Position numbers and translations under genes: made by a program. Shown one piece after another: positions 19,001 through 26,346 of a DNA stretch of 64,000 nt. The notes beneath the pieces were generated by a model. That model was not told the DNA's origin, ran no database searches, and saw only the letters and a list, made by a program, of their open reading frames with translations. Origin of the DNA: Streptomyces sp. NBC_01485 (GTDB taxonomy: Bacteria > Actinomycetota > Actinomycetes > Streptomycetales > Streptomycetaceae); the NCBI RefSeq assembly GCF_036227125.1, contig NZ_CP109435.1, positions 930,001 through 994,000 on the forward strand, in the 5' to 3' direction. Every line of letters begins with the position of its first letter. The first letter of the stretch is position 1.

Positions 19001-22000
19001 GTCTACTCGACCATGTCGTCGCTCACGACGGACGTCTACGGCCGTCCGCTGACCAGCACCGACGCCGACCAGCGGACCACCACGACCGCCTACACCCCGA
19101 CCACCGGCGCCGCACCCACCGCCATCGTCTCCACCGACCCGCTGGGCCAGACGCTCGGTCAGACCTACGACGCACTGCGCGGGTCGATGCTGACGCAGAC
19201 CACCGCGGCCGGCTACGTCACCAAGGCGCAGTACGACGCGCTGGGGCGGATCACCGCCGTCTTCCGGCCCGGTATCACCGCGGCCACGACCAAGTACAGC
19301 TACGCGCTCGCCGCCGACAAGCCGAGCACCGTCACCACCCAGACCCTCAACGACGACGGCAGCTACCGCAGCAGCGAACTGCTGATGGACGCGCTGCTGC
19401 GGCCCCGCGAGACGCAGATCGCCACCGTCGACGGCGGCCGGGACGTCACCGACACCGTCTACGACACCAACGGATGGGTCGCCAAGACCACCGCCCCCTA
19501 CTACGCGGGCGGCACCCCCACCGCAACCCTGGTGCAGGCCCAGGACGGTGACATCCCGTCGGAGACGGGCTTCACCTACGACGGCGCCGGACGCAAGACC
19601 GTGTCCACCGCCTACGCGCTGGGCACCGCCACCTGGAACACCACGACGGTCTTCGGCGGCAACTTCACCACCACGATCCCCCCGAACGGCGGAGTGGCCG
19701 AGACCACGCTCACCGACGCCCGGGGACGCGACACCGACCTGTACCAGTACCACGCGGGCGCACAGGCCGACCCGGTCCACGACGCCGCCTCGGACTACTC
19801 CGATACGCACTACACGTACTACCCGGACGGCCACCAGGCGGGCCAGACCGACCCGGCCGGCAACACCTGGACCTGGAACTACAACCTCCTGGGCGATCAG
19901 GTCGCGGCGACCGACCCCGACGCCGGCGGCTCCTCCGCGACCTATGACAACGCCGGCCAGCTGCTGACCACGACCGACGCCCGGGGCGACCAGGCCGGCT
20001 ACAACTACGACAAGGACGGCCGCAGGACGGCGGTCTACGACACCACCGGCAACGCCACCCCGTCCACCGCCAACCAGGTCGCGGCCTGGACGTACGACAC
20101 GCTGAAGAAGGGGTACCTCACCTCTTCCACCTCGTACGTGCTGGGCACCGGCAGCGCCTCGGTCACCAACGCGGTGCTCGCCTACACCAACATGGGCGAG
20201 GTCGCCGCCTCGAAGACCACGCTGGCCAACCTGCCGAGCAACCTGGCGCCGCTGGCACCGTCCGCCGGCTACACGGAGTCCTACACGTACAAGACCACCG
20301 GAACGCTGGCGAGCCGGCAGGACCCGGCGGGCGGCGGACTGCCCGTGGAAACCGTCGACTACGGCTACGACCAGTACGGTCAGGCCACCAGCGTCGCCAG
20401 CACCGGCACCACCGCCTGGGCGTACGTCTCCGCCATCGGCTACGACGAATACGGCGACCCTCTCCAGTACTCCATGGGCCCGACCACCAACTGGGTCGAC
20501 CTGACCCTGAAGTACGATCCGCAGACCGGCCAGCCCACCGACGCCAAGACCACCGACTCCACCAGCGGCACGGTCGTCGACGACACCAGCTACACCTGGG
20601 GGAACTCGGCCGTCTCCAAAGGCGCCGGACTGCTCACCTCGACCGCCGACAGCCAGAACGGCGGCTCGGTCGTGGACACCCAGTGCTTCGGCCACGACTG
20701 GGCAGCCCGCCTGACCGCGGCCTGGACCGCCACCGACAACTGCGCTGCCACGCCCACCACCGGCAGCAGCGCTGCCGTCGGCGGCGCCAACCCCTACTGG
20801 CAGACGTGGACCTACGCCGCCGACGGCCAGCGCCAGACGCAGACCGATCACGACACCACTGGTAACAGCACCAACGACACCACCACGACCTACCACTACC
20901 CGACCGCGGGCTCCGCGACCGACCAGCCGCACACGCTCGGCAGCACCACCGCCACCGGCCCGGCGGCCACCGCGAACACGGCGTCCTACGGCTACGACGC
21001 CTCCGGCAACACCACCTCGATCCAGGGCGGAGCACCGGGCGACCAGACCCTGACCTGGAACCACGAGAACCGGGTGGACACCGACACCACGGCGGCCGGC
21101 TCCACCAGCTACCTCTACGGCCTCGACGGCGGCCTGGTGCTGCGCACCGACCCGACCCAGGCCACGCTCTACCTGGGCGACGAGGAACTGGTGGAGAACA
21201 CCGCCACCAAGGCGGTGACCAGCACCCGCTACTACTCCGTCAACGGCACCACCGTGGCCGCCCGCTCCAGCAGCGGCGACATCCAGTACTTGATCCCCAA
21301 CCGGCAGGGCACCGACTACCTGTCCGTCGACTACCAGACCCAGGCGGTGACACGGCGTCAGTACCTGCCCTTCGGCGGTACCCGCGGCGCGGCCCCGGCC
21401 TCCTGGCTCGGCGACAAGGGCTACGTCGGCGGCACCACCGACACCGCCACCAGCCTGGTCAATCTGGGCATGCGCGAGTACGACGCGCAGACCGGCCGCT
21501 TCATGAACCGCGACCCGGAACTGGAGGCCGCCGACCCCTCGCAGCTGACGGGCTACGACTATGCCGCCAACAATCCGGTGACCGGCAGCGACCCGACCGG
21601 GCAGAGCTGGTTCAGCTCCTTGTCCAACGCGGTCTCCAGCCTGGCGGACACCGCCCAGCAGGTCATCGACCGCACCAACGCCCCCATGGCCGCACTCGGC
21701 TTCGGGCAGCTGCTGCTCGGCGCAGCCGCGGACGGCCTGGGCGGCGCACTCATGGCGACCGGCATCGGGGCACTCGGGCCGGGCGAGGCGCTGATCGTCG
21801 CGGGCTCCGCGCTCGCCGTCTCCGGCACCGCAACGGTGGCGTCGTCGGTCGCCGCGCCGAATATCGCGTATGCCGTGCAGAACGGTGATGGCGGCGGGGG
21901 CGGCGACGACGGGGGTGGGTCCGACAACTCGTCCTCCGAGGATTCGAGTCGGGACAAGGACGCGCAGTCTCTGGTCAAGGAGCACGGGGATGGCAAGGGC

Positions 22001-22522
22001 GGTCCGCAGCTCACTCTGGACAATGCCTACCGCGCGTTGGACGGCGCTCCGGAGGGGACTCGTGCCCGGGTGATGCCCAAGGAGAACGAGCTCACGAGCA
22101 AGCCAGGAGCCAAGGGGAAAGACAGGGTCAAGAACGCTGACCTCGAATACCTCGACCAGCAGGGTGACATCGTCGGCTACGGCGAGGTCAAGACCATCGG
22201 AGAGGCCGACGAGGGGAGGTTCACCGGGCAACTTGACAGTGCCGTCAAGCAGTTGCGCTGGCGGCAGGACTGGAAGGGCGGCACGGACGTCAACGAGATC
22301 TTCATCCAGGTCCCCGACCTGGCCGATCCTCCGGCGGTCAAGCAGTGGGTTCACAGCTATCAGGACGCCCGCAGGGGCGGAGTGAAGTCGATCAGCGGGT
22401 TCCGTCTGCGGGTCTTCAGCGAAAGCGGCAACAGTCTGGGGACCTTCGACTTGGGCGCCAATGCCGACGAAGGCTATGTCGAGGACCACACCTACCATTC
22501 GTCGAACGGGTACTCCTACTGA
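16040..22522 (+). CDS. Secreted RHS-repeat polymorphic toxin with C-terminal PD-(D/E)XK-like tip
   Basis: The GTG at 16040 follows GGGAGGG at 16026-16032 and yields a signal peptide (MRPKGRLIRALTALTAAIS..., cleavage near AEA-AP). The product has 2160 residues. Many YD/RHS repeats (YDALGRITAV, YDNAGQLLTTTDARGD, YGYDASGNTTSIQGG) build the shell. The RHS-associated core closes with VNLGMREYDAQTGRFMNRDPELEAADPSQLTGYDYAANNPV at about residues 1810-1850. A hydrophobic segment (about 1880-1940) and an acidic Gly/Ser linker follow. The last 170 residues are the variable tip: VKNADLEYLDQQGDIVGYGEVKTI carries an Asp and an E-x-K (Glu2049, Lys2051), followed by a Gln/Lys/Arg helix and a FIQVP strand, a plan seen in PD-(D/E)XK nucleases. 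The nuclease call is inference. The likely cognate immunity gene starts at 22624. Confidence 0.85.
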   Translation: MRPKGRLIRALTALTAAISVIAGVTGTAEAAPSRPQPGFTQVKPIPVTAVRSHYGAVRHLANSPSPKVTWPSGTAAFAALATNGAAPKAAGRTGAQTPAASGARLRAGSLPVWLAPSSGLALDHSAVRVLPQRTGQSAGVDGVLLQLSGLPSGSHGKVRVGLDYRDFTAAFGADWGSRLRLVQLPDCALTTPRLGSCRTQTSVASANSTTAQTLSAPLALAKNSVVLAATAAPSGGGGDFTATSLKPSGSWQAGGSTDAFTWSYPITGPSVPGGLTPNLSLGYDSQSVDGLTSSTNNQASVVGDGFSLPSNYIERSYASCHDNPSGTTKTWDTCWSADNQLTVSLNGTTTTLIKNDTTGVYRAQGDSDERVERLTGATNGAQSGEYFRVTTSNGTQYTFGLNKLPGWASGNATTNSVLTEPVYATASGQPCYNATWANSWCQQGYRWMLDYVKDTHGDVMSYFYTPTTAYYARNLGKTADTSYVRDAVLAKIQYGQRDGSVYSTSPAAQVAFTYNGRCNTSATGCTTSTLTSSTASKWPDVPFDLNCASGASCSSNSPTFWSENELTGIQTQALVGSTETNVDSWAFTYSFPTTGDATTPSLWLNSVTRTGQDTSAGGSTSALTMPQVTFSGTPLSNRVNLTDGYPPITRYRLNTITTESGGIISVGYSAPACGGGTPSDAGQNTSLCYPGYWTPTGQTSPMLDWFNKYIVTTVTQQDPTGGGVNDTIVTRYVPVGTPAWHHDDSPLAPTAQRTWDQWRGYGGMKVTTGTAPDPATETDYTYFRGMDGDTLPGGGTRSVTVTDSRGDPPVTDSAQYAGLTYEAILYNGLNSGKAVNDTITAPWSSSATAVHALSGGLPAQKAFLSGQSGVKVFTPLASGATRETETDYTHDSYGRVTRVDDKGDVSTASDDLCTTASYADNTSAWILGLVDETKTVSVNCSATPVLPADAVSDKRVFYDASGTLGAAPAVGDPTSTQQATSYTGSTPVYSTMSSLTTDVYGRPLTSTDADQRTTTTAYTPTTGAAPTAIVSTDPLGQTLGQTYDALRGSMLTQTTAAGYVTKAQYDALGRITAVFRPGITAATTKYSYALAADKPSTVTTQTLNDDGSYRSSELLMDALLRPRETQIATVDGGRDVTDTVYDTNGWVAKTTAPYYAGGTPTATLVQAQDGDIPSETGFTYDGAGRKTVSTAYALGTATWNTTTVFGGNFTTTIPPNGGVAETTLTDARGRDTDLYQYHAGAQADPVHDAASDYSDTHYTYYPDGHQAGQTDPAGNTWTWNYNLLGDQVAATDPDAGGSSATYDNAGQLLTTTDARGDQAGYNYDKDGRRTAVYDTTGNATPSTANQVAAWTYDTLKKGYLTSSTSYVLGTGSASVTNAVLAYTNMGEVAASKTTLANLPSNLAPLAPSAGYTESYTYKTTGTLASRQDPAGGGLPVETVDYGYDQYGQATSVASTGTTAWAYVSAIGYDEYGDPLQYSMGPTTNWVDLTLKYDPQTGQPTDAKTTDSTSGTVVDDTSYTWGNSAVSKGAGLLTSTADSQNGGSVVDTQCFGHDWAARLTAAWTATDNCAATPTTGSSAAVGGANPYWQTWTYAADGQRQTQTDHDTTGNSTNDTTTTYHYPTAGSATDQPHTLGSTTATGPAATANTASYGYDASGNTTSIQGGAPGDQTLTWNHENRVDTDTTAAGSTSYLYGLDGGLVLRTDPTQATLYLGDEELVENTATKAVTSTRYYSVNGTTVAARSSSGDIQYLIPNRQGTDYLSVDYQTQAVTRRQYLPFGGTRGAAPASWLGDKGYVGGTTDTATSLVNLGMREYDAQTGRFMNRDPELEAADPSQLTGYDYAANNPVTGSDPTGQSWFSSLSNAVSSLADTAQQVIDRTNAPMAALGFGQLLLGAAADGLGGALMATGIGALGPGEALIVAGSALAVSGTATVASSVAAPNIAYAVQNGDGGGGGDDGGGSDNSSSEDSSRDKDAQSLVKEHGDGKGGPQLTLDNAYRALDGAPEGTRARVMPKENELTSKPGAKGKDRVKNADLEYLDQQGDIVGYGEVKTIGEADEGRFTGQLDSAVKQLRWRQDWKGGTDVNEIFIQVPDLADPPAVKQWVHSYQDARRGGVKSISGFRLRVFSESGNSLGTFDLGANADEGYVEDHTYHSSNGYSY

Positions 22523-22561
22523 ACCGCCCGGCGCTGAATGACCTCAGACCGTAATCCGGGG

Positions 22562-22600
22562 CAGGGGCGGACGCATACCGTAAAGGCGCGTCCGCCCCTG
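22562..22600 (+). terminator. Strong hairpin between toxin and immunity genes
   Basis: Perfect 13-bp stem: CAGGGGCGGACGC at 22562-22574 pairs with 22588-22600, with a 13-nt loop. It starts 39 bp after the RHS stop and ends 23 bp before the immunity start. It could end the toxin transcript, so the downstream gene may need read-through or its own promoter. Confidence 0.65.
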
Positions 22601-22623
22601 GCCCTGTCCGAAAGGCACGTTCC

Positions 22624-23301
22624 TTGTCCTCGACGCTCTACCGAGTGCGCGAATCCTTTCTCGACGCCCCGAGTGCCCTGACGCGGGCGCGGGCGATCAT
22701 GCACGACCTGGCTGACTGGACCGCCCTCCCCTGGCCCCAACTGAAGCCGGTCACCACGGCCGAGCAGTACGCACACGCCCTCCAAGCTTTCGACACGGCC
22801 CGCATCTACGGGAACCAGGGACGGCCCGGCGTTGGTGCTGCCCTGGACGAACTGCGGCGCCAAAGCGTCATCACGTTCGACAACGAAGAGCCGAATTCCT
22901 CGTTCGCGGGGTACCTAAGGCTCCGCCCCGACTTGGCCGAACTCTGGCCGCTGCCAGAGGGGCTGACCCTCACGCTGGACTCGGCCCTGCCCTTCGGCGA
23001 TCCCTACAGCGAGCCCGACGAGAACTGCACCGAGGAGGAACTGGACCAGATGATCTCGGTGCTCGGGCCGTTGACCCTGAACGCCAGATGGGACTGTGGC
23101 TGGCGCGGCCTCCCCGAGTTCAAGGACTGCGGCGTGCAACTCTGCCTGAACAGCGTCTGGCTGGAGCAGATCGCCAAGCCGTCCCCCGGCGAGTTCGGCG
23201 TCTGGATCTCCCTCGGCCCCCGCGTCGCCTGGACACCCGAGGGCCAAACCTGGCTCCGCGACTCGGGACTCTCGCTGGGTGAACCCCAGCAGGGCTGGTG
23301 A
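22624..23301 (+). CDS. Putative cognate immunity protein of the RHS toxin
   Basis: The product has 225 residues with no signal peptide or membrane helix, so it should be cytoplasmic. It is acidic in the middle (EPDENCTEEELDQM) and Trp-rich (LADWTALPWPQL, ARWDCGWRGLPEF, GVWISLGPRVAWTPEG). I do not recognise a named family. The role is inferred from position: it is the only intact gene directly after the toxin and on the same strand, the usual place for an immunity gene. The TTG at 22624 is preceded by GAAAGG at 22609-22614. The next in-frame GTG and ATG starts would trim the N-terminus by 8 to 25 residues. The 101-bp gap to the toxin holds a strong hairpin. Confidence 0.6.
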   Translation: MSSTLYRVRESFLDAPSALTRARAIMHDLADWTALPWPQLKPVTTAEQYAHALQAFDTARIYGNQGRPGVGAALDELRRQSVITFDNEEPNSSFAGYLRLRPDLAELWPLPEGLTLTLDSALPFGDPYSEPDENCTEEELDQMISVLGPLTLNARWDCGWRGLPEFKDCGVQLCLNSVWLEQIAKPSPGEFGVWISLGPRVAWTPEGQTWLRDSGLSLGEPQQGW

Positions 23302-23420
23302 CCTGGACGCCCAGCGCCCCTGCTCCCCGGGGGAGGCGAGGCGTGGGCGGCGCGGAACCCGCGGGCGAAGCCATTTGGGGTCGGGTAGGCCGCCCGGCGG
23401 TCGACCTCGGCGACGGCAGA
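23300..23420 (-). pseudogene. Remnant of an AraC-family regulator, C-terminal HTH end
   Basis: The minus strand reads AVAEVDRRAAYPTPNGFARGFRAAHASPPP, which matches the second HTH of AraC proteins (VAEVARRVGYPDPNGFARAFRAAHGVSP). No start or first HTH is present. Bases 23381-23409 are identical to 28878-28906, where another piece of an AraC gene lies. Confidence 0.6.
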
Positions 23421-23428
23421 CCCGGCAG

Positions 23429-23862
23429 CTGCTGGTGCGCACGGGACCCGAGTCGTTCTGCTGGATGCAGGGCTACCACCACATCGTCACCGACGGCGTG
23501 AGCGGCACCCTCATCGCCCGCCGGGTCGCGGCGCACTACTCCGCGCTGGTGGCCGGCGGCACCGTGCCGCCGTCCGACGCGGCGCCGTGGCGGGAGATCG
23601 TGGCGGAGGAGGAGGCGTACCTCGGCTCCGGGGCGCGGGAGGCCGACCGGGCGTTCTGGCGGGACGTACTGGCGGACGCACCCGAGCCCGTCGGGTTCGC
23701 GGGAAGGCCCGCCGGGAACGGTCCCGCCGCGCCGAAGAGCACGGTCGTACGGGTCAGGGGCGAGGTGCCCGCCGACGACGCGCTGCTGCTGCGCGAGGCC
23801 GCCCGGGCGTACGGGACCCGCTGGCCGGCCATGGTCACCGCGGCGGCCCCGGCCTGGGCGAG
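23429..23862 (+). pseudogene. Fragment of an NRPS condensation domain
   Basis: The frame reads LLVRTGPESFCWMQGYHHIVTDGVSGTLIARRVAAHYSALVAGG, then READRAFWRDVLADAPEP, and ends near YGTRWPAMVTAAAPAW. HHIVTDG is the catalytic HHxxxDG motif of condensation domains, with the surrounding C3-C4 context intact. Only about 145 residues remain of the usual 430. The sequence on both sides is unrelated, so this is a relic of another NRPS gene, not part of the cluster at 34-57 kb. Confidence 0.75.
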
Positions 23863-24081
23863 GCCATGTCGTGGGACAACCTCGGTAACGCCGTGCGGGA
23901 GGCGGGCCGCGCGACGGAGGCGGTCGGCAACCTCGGTAATTCGCTCGGTGAGTTCACCGACCGGGCTGGGCGGGCTGAATGCAGTGTGTTTCCCTGTGTT
24001 TGGCTGCCGATCATGACGACGAGGGACGAACTGCCCAGGTCTCGTAGTCCCCACCCCGCTGGCGACGAGCCGGGGCAGCAG

Positions 24082-24400
24082 GTGCCCTACCCCCATGCCA
24101 GGTTCCGCCTGGCGCGTTCACGAGAACTGGCTCCCGGCAACGCCCTGACCCGCCGTTTCATGGACGAGGACATCGTCATCTACCGCACCCTCGACGGCCG
24201 GCCCCGCGCGGTGCATCCCTGCTGCCCGCGCCTGGGCGCTCATCTGGGGGCGGGCGGCACCATGGAGGGCCAGAACCTGGTATGCCCCTTTCGACGCCGC
24301 CCATCCTCTACGCCCTGACCTGGACTTTCGTGGACCCGCGTGCTCTCACTGGATCGGCATGGACGGCGTTTCCAACCTGTGCCATGTGGTACCGCACACG
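24082..24400 (+). pseudogene. Fragment of a Rieske [2Fe-2S] oxygenase
   Basis: VPYPHARFRLARSRELAPGNALTRRFMDEDIVIYRTLDGRPRAVHPCCPRLGAHLGAGGTMEGQNLVCPF resembles the N-terminal Rieske domain of ring-hydroxylating-type oxygenases. The cluster motif is damaged: CPR-LGAHL replaces CPH-xGxxL, and the second CxxH is cut at CPF. After position 24290 the frame is lost, and a further possible piece (HWIGMDGVSNLCHVVPH) is read at 24347-24397. With the condensation fragment it suggests that a lost biosynthetic cluster once stood here. Confidence 0.6.
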
Positions 24401-24561
24401 CGGGCGACTCCCGTGGCGTCGCCCTTGCGGCTGCCCGCAGTCACCTCCGCGCACACGAAGCCACGGGACAGGCAAGATCCGGACCATGCGCGGACCAACC
24501 GAGCCGCGAAGGCCACCTATTGCACCATCGCCGCGGTTCAGGGGCTCGCAAGCCCTGTACC

Positions 24562-25391
24562 ACCAGCAGACCAAGAACATTCTTTGTTCCTACAGCCCGA
24601 AGAAACTTGGGTTCTTCTAGAACCCGAAGTCGGTTGCCTGGAGATTTCGTCGCGCTCCAGGCAACCCGACCCAGGAGCTACCTACTCTCCGTGATCAGCG
24701 TGGTGCCTCCATCGGCCACATCCTGCGCCGCGCAGGAGGGCGGGGAACTCTGACCGATTGGTCAACCATGAGGGGCCGTGCACGGTTCGGTTTCAGCAGT
24801 CGAACACCGACCAGCAGATGTCGTTGCGCAGCCGCTGGTCATCAATTACGAGTTCGCGAATCGCGTCCGGGAGCTGATCTCGCTGCCACTGGCACTCGCG
24901 TCGTCCAGCGGTCTCGCTCTCGCCTTCCGGCGCTGCCGCACGTGCGGCCTTGATCGCGTAGGCGGCCGCGCCGAGCTCGTGCGCGGCGACGTGGGCGACG
25001 GCCCCGGCCTGGCCGGCGGCGTACGCGGCATGCCGTGCTGCCCCGCGCAGGTCCCTGGCTGCCCCCATCGCATGGCCGCCCGCCGCGCGCGCCTGCATCA
25101 TCTTGACCTCGCCACGCACCCACGCCCGGGCATGCTCGATCGCCTGGCGCGGTCTCGGGTCCCCGGGCTGGGCCGACTCGAAGAGGCCAAGAACGTGCTC
25201 CGCACAGGCGGCAGCCCATAGAGCCAGGAGACGGTGATCCGCATCCGTGAGAGTCCCACCACGGCGGCTCGTCACGAAGCGAGGGTCACGCACCATCGGA
25301 AGGATCATGACGTGCGCTCCCTCCCGCACACATCGGCGCCATTCGCTGCGGTGGGCCCTGGCGGCCCGTCAGCCGCCGGGCGCAGGGAATG
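24562..25391. repeat. 830-bp direct repeat, right copy
   Basis: This copy matches 9211-10040. Its left end holds only the last 20 codons of the aldehyde dehydrogenase, joined to unrelated sequence (the frame before 24562 is not a dehydrogenase). Its right end continues without a break into the reading frame of a second Imm-5-like gene, whose last codons lie inside the repeat. So here the right flank looks natural and the left flank is the novel joint. Confidence 0.97.
24793..25308 (-). CDS. Imm-5-like putative immunity protein, right copy
   Basis: It encodes the same 171-residue protein as 9442-9957 and lies in the right copy of the 830-bp repeat. The ATG at 25308 overlaps the TGA of the upstream Imm-5-like gene (stop at 25305-25307) as ATGA, so translation of the two is probably coupled. 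A substitution near 25327 creates an upstream in-frame GTG at 25329 that is absent from the left copy, but the ATG with GGGAG remains the better start. Having both partners in tandem here suggests that this is the original arrangement, of which the left copy kept only one gene. Confidence 0.65.
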   Translation of the reverse strand: MILPMVRDPRFVTSRRGGTLTDADHRLLALWAAACAEHVLGLFESAQPGDPRPRQAIEHARAWVRGEVKMMQARAAGGHAMGAARDLRGAARHAAYAAGQAGAVAHVAAHELGAAAYAIKAARAAAPEGESETAGRRECQWQRDQLPDAIRELVIDDQRLRNDICWSVFDC

Positions 25392-25925
25392 ATCCAGAGT
25401 GCTCATCAGCCGGGCGACACGACTGCTGCCGCCTGTCGCTGTCGCGAGCGGGTAGCGGCAGAGCACGTCGATGAGCACCGGCGTCGCACGCCGCCGTGAC
25501 CGTTCCAGCAGGGCATCCCCGATCGCGGGATCACCGCCTGCCTCCAGCTCCCCGATGCGCGCAGCGCTCGCACAGGCCCGCAGGACGTGGCCGACCTGGC
25601 CGGCTTGGGCGATGGGGTGCAGGTATGCGGCCGATGCGGCGTCACCGGCGGACCGCGCGGCCAGCCGCGCGGCTTCGGAAGGCGCGGACCGGGCGGCTCG
25701 ATGAGCGTCGAGGGAAGTGACGCGCTGCAATTTCGTCCTCTTGGCACCGTTGATGAACGCCCAGGCCGCGTCGATCGCCGCACGGGGGCGCGGATCATCG
25801 GGAACAGCCTGCTCAAAGACCGACAGGACGTCCTCTGCGTGCCGAACCACGTAACGCGCCACGACGCGCAGTTCGTCCATCGTCAGGTCGAAGTCTCCGG
25901 ACACGGTGTGCGTGCTCTGTGTCAT
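25305..25925 (-). CDS. Second Imm-5-like putative immunity protein
   Basis: The product has 206 residues from the ATG at 25925 (MTQSTHTVSGDFDLTMDELRVVARYVVRHAEDVLSVFEQAVP). It shows the same plan as its neighbour: DDPRPRAAIDAAWAFINGAKRTKLQRVTSLDAHRAAR, an Ala-rich helical middle, LEAGGDPAIGDALLERSRRRATPVLIDVL and the end SRVARLMSTLDHSLR. Family match is from memory. A longer frame upstream to 26270 is not supported. The last 28 codons lie inside the 830-bp repeat, and the stop overlaps the next gene's start by 4 bp. It is a diverged paralogue of the neighbouring gene, not a duplicate. A pair of such genes without a linked toxin may be orphan immunity. Confidence 0.65.
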   Translation of the reverse strand: MTQSTHTVSGDFDLTMDELRVVARYVVRHAEDVLSVFEQAVPDDPRPRAAIDAAWAFINGAKRTKLQRVTSLDAHRAARSAPSEAARLAARSAGDAASAAYLHPIAQAGQVGHVLRACASAARIGELEAGGDPAIGDALLERSRRRATPVLIDVLCRYPLATATGGSSRVARLMSTLDHSLRPAADGPPGPTAANGADVCGRERTS

Positions 25926-25989
25926 GTCCCTGAATCCTATCCTTGAACGCTCGGTGGAGACTCTGCGACGAATCCTGCGCTCATCCGCG

Positions 25990-26334
25990 CTCGTCCCGGC
26001 CACCCTGCGCTCCAGGGAACACGCTGGAGTCCTCGCCCCACAACGTGGCCCGCGCGGGCACCGCCAGTACCTCGCGCAGGACGTGCGCGACGCCGAACTG
26101 GCGCACCTGCTGCGCCGGGGAGACCAGCTCCTGGGCACCATCGCCACTGTCCTCGGGGAACTCCGCAACGCCGGCAGCCTCGAAGCGCTGGCCAAGACCC
26201 TGGAAGAGTGGCGGCGCGACCTCAGGTGCCGCGGAATGGCCCAGCCGCACGCCGCCGGGCAGTTCTCCACCTACCTCGACGCGTTGGACCGATCCGAGAG
26301 AACCGGCCGAGCTCCAAAGCACGAACCCCACTGA
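25990..26334 (+). pseudogene. MerR-family regulator, 5'-degraded
   Basis: PATLRSREHAGVLAPQRGPRGHRQYLAQDVRDAELAHLLRRG is the second half of a MerR DNA-binding domain. It is followed by an effector part LLGTIATVLGELRNAGSLEALAKTLEEWRRDL and a C-terminal AGQFSTYLDAL, a common actinobacterial MerR pattern. The first helix (usually xxIGELAxxxGVS) cannot be read, and the Trp expected in RSWEHAG is Arg. The frame is open back to 25906, so a short protein could still be made, but the DNA-binding domain would be incomplete. It is divergent from the Imm-5-like gene at 25925. Confidence 0.55.
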
Positions 26335-26346
26335 CATTTGGGTGCA

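Noticed and set aside
25305..26270. Long form of the second Imm-5-like gene starting at 26270
   Set aside because: The first 115 residues are Arg/Ser-rich shadow sequence antisense to the MerR remnant. The family-like N-terminus begins at the ATG at 25925.
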